From: Setophaga petechia
Lineage: Eukaryota; Chordata; Aves; Passeriformes; Parulidae
Reading direction: 5' to 3'
NCBI GenBank assembly: GCA_024362935.1
Contig: JANCRA010000003.1
Span: 50,443,844 to 50,507,843 of the forward strand
DNA length: 64,000 nt
This document shows, piece by piece, positions 47,401 to 56,634 of the stretch. How positions within the stretch are numbered: position 1 is the stretch's first letter; each line of letters starts with the position of its first letter. Made by a program: the position numbers and the translations under genes. Below the pieces are notes generated by a model, which saw only the letters and a list, made by a program, of their open reading frames with translations, was not told the DNA's origin and ran no database searches.

Positions 47401-50400
47401 AAACCAGCCTGACTCTTTAAATACAAAACAAACTGTATGCAGTGTGTCCCTGGCAGGTCACTGGGAGCACTGCTGGGCTCCTTTTGTGGAGGAGGGTGTG
47501 CTCCAGGGGTTATTATAAGACTCCAAGACTTTGGGGTTCACAGGGCTTTTTCTGGCCGTGTCACTGAGTGAAATATTTTGTGATGGATATAGCACGTGGC
47601 AAATAGCACAGCAGTGACTGCACAGCACTGTCTGAATTCCCTGGGCAGGGAGTTTTCCCTTGGTTGTGTGTTCTTCCCATCCTGCTGTCCTGATTCCAGG
47701 AGCTCTCGCTGTGCACCCTCCATCCCTGCCAATATTGAGAAGAACCCACGTGGAGTTTTGTGTCAAAATATTCATCCTCAGCGGGTGTGTCCTGAAGGAA
47801 AAACTGTCTCTGATTGAACCAGACTTTGTGCAGCCGCAGCTTCTTTGGTTTATTCCATTATCCCAGGAAGTCACATGGAAACGAGCTCAGTGGTGCCTTT
47901 CATGCAGTAATTTACCTGTTATTTCAGGTGTATGGTAGCAAAGGGAGAATGTCAGGGAAAAGCTGCTGGGATGTGGCAGCTAAGAGGTTCTAGATGTCCA
48001 CTCAGCATTTGTAGGACACACACATTCAGGAGGGACATTTGGCTGAGCTCCCATCAATGCAGGGAATCACAGGTTGGTCCTGGAAATTATTAAAAATGGC
48101 AAAACCTTCATTCTGTTGTTGACTGCCTCATTAAAGACTTTTTTTTTTCCTCAAGACAATCTTCAACTTGGTCATTTCTAATTTGCATTTATCTCATTCT
48201 GCTTATTAATAAGCAGTCCCAAGACAGGTAAGTATCTGAACTAATTCCCTGGGGATCTCTTCCCTCAGAGCTCATTAGCAGGATGGAAACTGTACATTCT
48301 CCTGGCCCAAAGATAAACATGTTCTGAAATGCAAGAAAATTCATAATCTTCACTATTCATTGCTGAGAGCTGAGGAGGCTTCATGGAGCAAATTGACTCA
48401 GAGCCTGGTCCTGTTCCCTCTTTCACCTCTGGGAACAAAAGCAAACCCTGTAGGAAATGTGCTCTCAGAGCAGCCTGAGGAATCATCCAGAAGGAGATGA
48501 ACAGCCTTTACTGTTTTCTTTTGTCTTTTCTTAAGGTGCATGGATTAATTCCTGTAATGCTGATGTTTCTGTAGCTCTCAAAGCTTTATTAGTGAAGTGA
48601 GAAAGATGGGAGTAAAAATAGTATTAAAGTGGTTGACTGGAACAAAGCTGCTCTTGGGCCTTGAACAGCAAGGGGAATTCAGTGATTAAATGAAAAATCA
48701 AGCCATGCCATCTCCACTGGTTTCTTGGTGTCAAGGGGATTTTTCTGGGCAAGGATCATTCATCCAAATCTTATTTACTTGTAACTCGTGTGATCTGAAC
48801 CCGGAGTGAGGACTGGCTGCCATTGTGATCTGCCTGGCCTGTTACTCAACAGCACAAAGAGAGTGAGTGACAAAACCTGTGGCAAATCCCCTGGACAGGT
48901 CTGCTGACAGCTGACTGACGTGTCTGCTGACAGGTAACTTGTTCTACACACTGCTGCAATGTGCTCCTCAACTACAGAGCTCAGCTGTAGACCCCCTCAG
49001 CTTTGCTTTCCAGATAAAGGGGGAAGAAAATTACATTTTACCTGGCATGTTACTGCTGTCACTGCCCTCAAACAAGACAGAATTTGGTGAGTAGCCTCCA
49101 TGCTGGTTGGTCCTCAAGCTCTAGAGCTGTTACCTGTGCATAGTTCATGGCTTGCAGTTTGCTTTTCAAAAACTCACCCATCAAAACCCTACAGGTGTTT
49201 CTGGCTGGCACCATCAGGAGCAATGTTGTGCTGCCCTGGTTTTATACCTGCTTTTAGGGCTTTTTGTGTGCCAGAGTGAAAGATAAAGCTGTTGCCACTG
49301 CTAATACCACCAGTGGCATCAGGAAAGCAGAAGATTTGTTTCACAGTTGTGACACTAAAGGTCAACTGGAAGAGCTGGTCTCCTGCATGCTCAGAGAGGC
49401 TGTGGGTTGTACATCTGTGTCCATATATGTTCTGACAGGTTCTGAGTGCTGCTTGGCTGGGGAGTTAGAAAATTCAGCAATACACGTCATTTGCTTACAG
49501 CAGCCAGTTTTTCTTCACTTTAGCCATGGGTAAAAAATGATTCATGCAAGAGAGGCCACATGTTGAACAGATTGGTGCAAACCAATTATGCCACGTTCAA
49601 AGTCAGCTAAAACATTCTCACACAAAAAAGTCAACTCAAGCTACTATTTCCCACAAAAATAATAATAAAAATAAGCTTAACAAACACTTACTCCGATTCT
49701 CAAAACTCATTTTCTATTATGTTTCCTTTTTCCAGCTTTTTTTGGCAGAGTGCCAAGTAATGTATCAGCAGAAGTATGTGTGTCATCATCTGACAAAAGG
49801 AAAAAAATGTATATTTTTAGTTTTGAAGTGTTTATAATTTCAATAGGTGCAAAGCATACAGGACGAGGAAGGACAAAACAGCAGATGCAGAAATTTCAGC
49901 AGAGAGTATGAAAGTATCAGCGTGTGAGCTTCAGCCTAAGAGGATGGGAATAAACATTTCCAAAAACCAACATTAGTAACTGGAGCCTCCTGAGCTTGAT
50001 ATTTCTCCATCTGTGCTCTTAGCAGACCTCCCTCCCAAACTTTGGTTCAAACCACACCACGATGAGGGGCATGGGACTGTGATAAAACCCCAGAACATGT
50101 TCATGCCCAAAATGATGTGCCTGGACTGATGGCTTCCCTTTGTCCATCCCACTGAGCCCTGCTCTTCAGGGACACCAACTCCAGGGGTGCTCCTGGGGGC
50201 TCCTCCACCCTCTCCACCCATCCCAGCACTCAGTTAAGGTCTGGCTGGTGTCTGGGGATGCAGCTTCCATGGAGGGTGCTTGTCCTGACAGTGAATAAAG
50301 GGAGGACAGGGGACAGCAGGAGGCACACACAGCCAGAACAGCTGATAATGGAGCAAGAGCCACTGGGTGAAGAAAACTGCTGGAAATACAGAGCAGCAGT

Positions 50401-50884
50401 GATAGCAGGGCTGGGATTTATTGCTCTGGACACCACACAGAGAAGCATGGAGCAAAGCTGCAACCTGGGAAACAGGTTGAGAAGCAGAAGATGCAATAGA
50501 TTATCTGAAATTGTTGTTTCACCCCAGAGCTGCCAGGAGGACAAGGAAATGACTTGCCAGGACCACATCAGGCTGCTTGTCAGTGGCCTTGGTCTCCCTG
50601 AAGGGCCCCCCACACCTCTGCAGTGATGTTGAAGGAGCATCAACCCACACAGAACAAACAAACCAAGCACAGCAGCCGAGAAAGGGCTGCCACAGCTGAA
50701 TGGAGTACTCAGAAAGTCACAGATCTGGGCCTTGATCTCCTGCAGCAGTGGGTGTAGGTGAGCAGTGAGGATGTGGAAACCCAGGGCAGTGGGAATATTT
50801 CTCTCTCTGCTCTGGAGTGCCCTGACTTCCAGGAGAGCACTGACTTTGACCCTCATTCATGGAGAAAGTTTCTCAGACTTCAAA

Positions 50885-51355
50885 AATCCACAAAAGTGTG
50901 CAATAGATTGTAGAGAGTAGTGTAAGTGTATAACTTAGTGAGAAATTTAGGTTTTGGGATTTTTAGTGTGTTGTGGATGGAAGCAAGATGGAGGGCACAG
51001 GGTGTCATCCTGAGTTTCTTCTTCATGCTTCTTCTTCCTTCTTCTTCGTGGGTTTGGGTGGCATTCTGTAATTGGGCAGAAAAGTCCACATTGCAGCTCT
51101 GTGGGATCAGTTATTGGTTTAAAAGGGGAAATAATCCCAGTGTCAGTTCCTAATTGGATAGTTTAGTCTTAAAAGACCTTGTAACAAGAGATTGTTGGCC
51201 ATTTTGTGCCTTGTAACGAAAAAGCTGCCGAACTCATGGTTGTGAGACTGTTTTACTGATAAGAAATAATAAACACCTGAGTCTGAACATGAACTATAGT
51301 CTCAAGTGCCTTCAATCCAGACCCAGAGAAACCAATGACCGGTACCCACACACAA
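50885..51355 (+). mobile_element. Probable solo LTR, plus orientation
   Basis: LTR-like organisation: a U3-like region with gaagcaagatggagg (50983-50997), a CTTCTT-rich stretch, then AATAAA in gaaataataaacacc (51268-51274) and a U5-like end. It resembles the inverted element at 51614-52077. Ends are approximate and no target duplication was found. Confidence 0.5.
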
Positions 51356-51613
51356 GCTGGAAGTGTGAATTGCAGCCTCTGAGCTGCTGAAGCCCTGCAG
51401 GAGCCACACAGACGGGCACAGCCCTGTCCCCTCTGCTTGGCACAGGGATGTGGCACTGCAGGAACTGCCCAGCAGCTGCTGAAGCATCCACACCCATCCC
51501 AAACCGAGCCATGCTCAGCCCCCTCCCCGAACCCATCCAAACACACCAGAGGGAGGTTTTTGCTGCCTTTACTGCCTGCCCAGGCTCAGGTTTTCTGTGG
51601 CTGAAATGGCTCC

Positions 51614-52077
51614 TGAGGTATTAAAGTCTCTGTTTTCCCAGCCCCACAATCGAGGAAGAAGTTGAGATTCCTCAGCTTTGCTTTTCAAGGTTGTTTATTT
51701 TCTCTTATCTGTTACATTCTTTCTCTGGACAGACCTCAGACCTGCTGAGGTCTGTCCAGCAGGTTGGTTTGTGGCACAGTCCCTGCCCTTGGGGTGGTGT
51801 TGGCTTTTTATACTAAAAACTACATGCACTTTATTTACAATAATTTTCCAATACCTATCACCTATGTTAGACAGTCTGTCTCTACTCTAAACCAATCCAG
51901 AAGTGCCACCACCACAGCAGAAGATGGAGGACAAGAAGAAGAAGGACAGGACACTCCCAGATTCCTCCATCTTGCTTCTTGAACCCCCATTCTAAACCCC
52001 CAAAATTCTACTTTTTCACCCTGTGATAAATTCACTGTCATTCTACTCAAACTCTTGTGGCTTGTAAATCCTCACAC
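51614..52077 (-). mobile_element. Probable solo LTR, minus orientation
   Basis: Read on the minus strand, it carries gaagcaagatggagg, a CTTCTT-rich stretch, a possible TATA (tataaaaag) and an AATAAA (gaaaataaacaacc), in the same order as the plus-strand element at 50885-51355. The two share short blocks but are quite diverged. A perfect 15-bp inverted repeat with a 5-nt loop is inside it. Ends are approximate. Confidence 0.5.
51725..51759. repeat. Perfect 15-bp inverted repeat in LTR
   Basis: Arms ctggacagacctcag (51725-51739) and its exact complement (51745-51759) surround the loop acctg. Confidence 0.95.
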
Positions 52078-54232
52078 AAAGTTGATAATTGTTTCCATGG
52101 GCCAAAATTGAAGGCACAGGTGTTTGTGACTCCGTGCCAAGGTCTCTGAGCCCCTTGCCAGGGTCTGGAGTCCTCCAGGGCAGCCAGAGGAATGTCCTGG
52201 GTTCTGACAGCCCAGTGCTGTGGCTGTCCTCTGCTATATTCCACTGCCCCTCTGCAGAGTGCTGGTGCTTTTCCTCCAAAAGCATTGTCATTAAAAGGGG
52301 TGCAGGCAAAGGGGGAGCTGAGGTGCCTTCTTGCCACGTTTTGTAGTGTGCCAACAGGGTGAAAGGGGTTTTTTTCCCCTTCCAGTGCAGCCCCCCCCAT
52401 CCTTCCAGACCGAAGGATCCCAGCGAAATATTTGCCTTCAGGAGAAAAGCTCATGAGCAATAATTTTCAGGGTCATTTACATTTACTGGAGCTAATAAAT
52501 ATGTAAATTGATTTTTAAATTGTGGACCTGGATCCCTTTAGAAAGGCAGACACAGAGCCTGATTTAGATGGCTGCTAAGCCAGTGTAATTACAAAATAAT
52601 GCTGTAAAGATTCCTTCTTCTTTTCCCTTTTACCTTCAGAATCCATGATAGGGGGCTTGAACCTGGGTATGGACCTGAATTCTGTGGATCATTCCTTCTT
52701 TCTTATACTTTAAACCTAAAGGAATTTGGAAACAAGAGCTGTCTGAACTGAGACATCCACATATGCCCTTTAGGGAAGAGAGCCAATACAGAGATGGAGA
52801 CATTTTACCTGGTTTAAAATCTAAATTGTTGCTGAGAAAGTGTCCACCAGGAGTGGGGACACACATCAGCAGAACAAGGCATGATATGGAAGATTCAGAA
52901 TTAATTATGGAATGATCTGGAGACACCCAACTGCCCTTCCCTGCCTGAAAGCTGACAGCACATTGGAGGGTCAGTTCCTCTGTGGCCTGGGCTGCCTGAC
53001 ACTGATTTTTGGCTTCCGTGGGGAGTATCCTGCTTTAATGGTTTCCTCTGCCAATAATTTCTGACTGTGTCTGTATTACAGCACTGAGAGCTGTAGGTGA
53101 GCATCTCCCACCTGTCATGTACACCTGGGGCAAACTGAGAGTGGTGGGGTTCTGCTTTGCCTCCATCCCTGTGGGGTGCAAACAATAAAAACCAGAGAGT
53201 TTTGGAGCAGCAGCACCAGGGTTTCATAGGCAGCCTGCACACAAGCTCACACACACGTGGATATAGACAACTTGAAAGCAAACCCACACTTCATACTTTC
53301 ATTCTTAGCTGGAAACTCATTGCTTTCCTCTCAGAAAAGTTCATTGGGAGCCTTTATGGAAAGCCTGATGTCTAATCCTGTGGCAGGTTGAACAATGGAG
53401 CTGCAGAAGCATCCCTTATTAATCTGTGACATTGTGGCAATGTCACCTGGTGCTCTGCATTCCCTGTGCAACCATTTAGGACCTGGCAGTTGCAAACATA
53501 AGGACCAGGAACCTCACAGGATGTTCTAGGACCCATTTCCATACTTCCCAAAGGGGTGAATCATCCTCCAGGACACATCTCCAACTCAAGTTTGAGGATG
53601 CTTAGAGCTCACACTGCTTTGGAGCAGGCAGAGCTGCTGCCTGTGCCAGTAATGCCAAGCAGAGCTGGCCCTGGGCCATCAGCCACGGGCCCTGGGCCAC
53701 CCCTCCTGTGCTGCAGGAGGGGAGCTGCTGGGGAGGTGTGTCAGCAGCACTGCCACTCCTTCTTCTCATCCCTCAGAAGGTAAATAAACTTAATCCCAAA
53801 TCCACCCGCTGCTGTTTGCAAAGAGCAAATAATTCAGAGTGGGATCGCAGCATCCTGAGGAGCCTGGGGAAGGAGAAGTGCCCTGCACAACCTGCAGAGC
53901 AGGGCAGCTTCCAAGCCTGGCAGCAGCTGGTCTCTGCCTGAAATAAGATGAAAAAGATGCCCTCTTTCTCTGAACAAGGGGTAGCTATGTCCTGGCTGCT
54001 TGCTCAAAGCCCTGTCGAACAGAAAATAGCTCTGTACAAGGCAGTGGGATGTGTTGGAAGTGAGCAGAGAGAAACTATACCTGGACTGGAATGGTGGTGA
54101 GGGAAAGGTTATTCCCAGCATGGCCACAGACTTTGCATCCACAGCTGAGCCACTCAGCTGATCAGGTGCAAGGATGGAGCTGATGGAAATAAAAACGTGG
54201 CAAATACCTGTGCATTTCATATCTGTGGATTT
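52078..54232. other. Intergenic, no gene seen
   Basis: Unique sequence with moderate GC. Frames up to 128 codons on both strands have no recognised domain. Confidence 0.6.
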
Positions 54233-54400
54233 TGAGGAATCACAGAACTCTTAGGGTTGGAGCAGACCTTCAAGATCATCTCATTCCAACTCCCTGGTAC
54301 ACTTCCCACTAGACCAGGCTGCTCAAAGCCCTGTCCAGCCTGGAACAATTCTCGGGATGAGGCATTTTCACCTCCACGGTGAAAAATCTGCATTGTGCTG
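54233..54400 (-). mobile_element. CR1 LINE 3'-end fragment, minus strand
   Basis: Plus-strand order is gaatcacagaactcttaggg, ttcaagatcatctcattcca, then cactagaccaggctgctcaa and agccctgtccagcctggaac. This is the reverse complement of a CR1 3' end. Confidence 0.88.
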
Positions 54401-55548
54401 TCTTTGAACGCACACGGAGGAGTGAACTTGTTTGAGGCTGGGACAGAAACTGCACCGAGGAGATCGCAATCGCCCCCAAAGCAGCGGCATGTGCACCTCA
54501 CAAGAAGAAATAAAAGCACATCATCTGAGTTTGCTCAGGTTTAGCGAAGGTCAGAGATTTTCGCACCTAGGTGAGCTGTCATCTGCCTCGGGGCAATTCT
54601 CTTTTCTCTCGCATCCTTTGCTGGAACAGCGGGAGAGCTTTACTGGCGTGAAAGACTAAACTGGCTTCGGGCTGTAAAGGACTTGAGTCACAAACCACTT
54701 TTCTCCCCTCCCCCCGAAACACACTTTCTTATTAATTCAGGACCTTCCAAAACTGTCCTAATGTCTCCTCACCTGTTTGTGCTGAAAACCTGCGGAGGAC
54801 CGAGGCCTAAGCTATGGGAGGTGACAAAACATATGGGATTTGCTCGAAGCAAAGTAGTTCTAAACTGATGGGCTCAAAACTTCTCCTCCTTTTAAATACC
54901 GAGCTTCATTTCCAGGAACCTAAACCACATGAAGCAATTACCTAAGAACAAATGCATCAGTAAAACACAGCAGCAGCGGTAGCATGGAAGTAAAGATTAG
55001 AAAATAACCATTCTGTTAAAAAGTGCAGCAATATTTGCACGAGTGGGCAGCCTCTGGGCTCTGGAATAAACTTGTGTCACCACAGCCCCCGTCAGTACAG
55101 TGACCAAGAGGGAGCTCCACATGTCTGGTACTCCCTTTCTTAAAGGGATATTTAGAACCAAAAACTTTATCGCCACTTTTGAACACTTGCTGCCTCTTTA
55201 AATGTTTTCCTCTTTATCAAAACCTTAGTCCTTTCCTTTGTTTGGTGGTTTGTTTTTTTGTTTTTTTTTTTGGTTGGGTTTAATTGTTTTGTTTTGTTGT
55301 GGTAGGTTAGTTTTGGGGTTTTTTTGCAAGTTCTTTCATTTTTAATTTCTTAAACCTCCCATTCAAAAACTCTTTTTGGCTTTTAATTAAGGGAATTTTG
55401 TTTCTGCATCCAGCAAACTGTAAACCATGTCGCTTGGATACAGCAAAAAGCTGAAATTCCACAGATTTACTAGTCGTACATTGTGTTGAGGGGGAAAGTG
55501 TGCTGGGCATTCTTTGGGTTTGGTATCTTACATTAGCATTTGTAGGCA
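54401..55548. promoter_or_regulatory. Upstream region of FGF4
   Basis: About 1.1 kb free of mobile elements between a CR1 fragment and the purine tract. A T/G-rich stretch lies at 55240-55330. It may contain FGF4 regulatory sites, but no decisive motif cluster was identified. Confidence 0.3.
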
Positions 55549-55654
55549 TTTGAGAAAGAGAAAAATATAAAGAAGGGAGATATAAAGGGAAAAGAAAGAG
55601 AGGGAAAGTGAGGGAAAGAGAAAAAGACAGAAGGAAAGAGAGAGAGAAATAGAG

Positions 55655-55723
<69 letters not shown>

Positions 55724-55741
55724 AAAAGAAAGAAAGAGAAG
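55549..55741. repeat. Purine-rich (GA)n/(GAAA)n tract upstream of FGF4
   Basis: About 190 nt almost purely A and G on the plus strand, with (GA)n at 55651-55687 and (GAAA)n at 55684-55738. It ends about 200 nt before the FGF4 TATA box. Confidence 0.95.
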
Positions 55742-55947
55742 TTGCTGTGATGAACGTAAAATATGACCTTTTCTTTTTAAAAGTTTGTGCTGTCTCTCTT
55801 GTTTAGCACCAGTGCTGCTCACCCTTTCCCTTCAAGACGCTTCAGAGCTGTTAAGCATCTAGGGGTGATAATTTGACTTTCAGCTAAGCCGGAGGGCTGC
55901 AGCAGACAGCAGTAGGTGGTGATGTAATAGGTACCAACGCACATGGA

Positions 55948-55956
55948 TATATAAAT
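55948..55956 (+). promoter_or_regulatory. TATA box of FGF4
   Basis: TATATAAAT lies 375 nt upstream of the FGF4 AUG and just downstream of a purine-rich tract. It predicts transcription start near 55980 and a 5' UTR of about 350 nt, similar in style to mammalian FGF4. No other strong TATA element is seen between here and the AUG. Confidence 0.65.
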
Positions 55957-56075
55957 ATCGTGGCTAGGGCTAAAGCGCTATGGCTGAGCAGCTATAGAAG
56001 AAGATCAGCACTTCAGACAAGACTCCTGGAGTTGAGATCAAGTTCAGAAGCTCTTGCTCCCGGGATTTCCTCTCC

Positions 56076-56117
56076 ATGCAGCCAGCCCAGGGAAACCGCA
56101 GATCCTCAGGGGATTGA
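56076..56117 (+). other. Upstream ORF in FGF4 5' leader
   Basis: ATG at 56076 opens a 13-codon frame ending in TGA at 56115-56117, 213 nt before the FGF4 AUG. A further minimal uORF (5 codons) starts at 55980 but may lie at or before the transcription start. They could lower FGF4 translation. Use is not proven. Confidence 0.45.
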
Positions 56118-56159
56118 GCACTAAGCTCCTTCCCTCCCTCCCTCTCCGCTTTGCTTTCT

Positions 56160-56256
56160 GGTCTTCTTTTTTTCTCCTTTTTTAATTTTTTTTTTTTTCT
56201 GTTTGGCTTTTGGTCAGTTTTCTTTTTTTCTTTTTTTTTTTTTTCTCCCCTTCTTT
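56160..56256 (+). repeat. T-rich tract in FGF4 leader
   Basis: Three long T-runs broken by short C/A/G segments, about 75-170 nt before the FGF4 AUG. In mRNA this would be a U-rich 5' UTR segment. Confidence 0.85.
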
Positions 56257-56330
56257 GACCTCAGCATAAAGTGGGAGCGTATTTCGGGACGAGCGGCGGC
56301 CGGCCCGTGGCTACCCGCCCCTGAACCGGG

Positions 56331-56634
56331 ATGCCTCTCCCCGCGGCGCTGCTCCCGGCGCTGCTCCTCGGGCTGCTGTGGCCAGGGGCGGTGCGCGGCC
56401 GCTCGCCCCCGGGTCGCCTCCCCGCCGGGCCCCGCCAGCGCCGCTGGGACGCGGCGCTTTTCGCCCGCTCCGTCGCTCGCCTCCCGGCCGAGCGCCGCGA
56501 TGCCGCCCGCGACGGCGACTACCTGCTGGGCATCAAGCGGCTGCGGCGCCTCTACTGCAACGTGGGCATCGGCTTCCACATCCAGGTGCTGCCCGACGGC
56601 CGCATCGATGGCATTCACAGCGAGAATCGATACA
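56331..56634 (+). CDS. FGF4: FGF4 exon 1, coding part
   Basis: Encodes residues 1-101 plus the first base of Ser102 (phase-1 intron). It holds the signal peptide, a variable linker with [12 protein letters not shown] (compare human LARLPVA) and the first trefoil strands. The codons are strongly GC-biased. The ATG at 56331 is the first in this frame before a hydrophobic leader. Confidence 0.94.

Larger units (their letters stand above)
30276..50884. other. FGF3-FGF4 intergenic region, no gene seen
   Basis: About 20 kb with mostly short frames and low repeat content. The longest frame, 215 codons at 32454-33101, has no recognised domain. Supported sub-features are a 41-bp tandem duplication (33551-33612), a 39-bp dispersed repeat (41083-41121 and 42129-42167), a reverse transcriptase remnant (44330-44420) and T-runs. 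In other vertebrates this interval carries enhancers for both genes. I cannot place them from sequence alone. Confidence 0.6.

Noticed and set aside
50230..50856. 208-codon minus-strand frame with hydrophobic Leu-rich stretches
   Set aside because: No known domain, no splice or promoter context, and composition typical of chance frames in GC-moderate DNA.
55307..55822. 171-codon minus-strand frame with long Phe/Leu/Ser runs
   Set aside because: It is the translation of the purine tract upstream of FGF4, not a protein.
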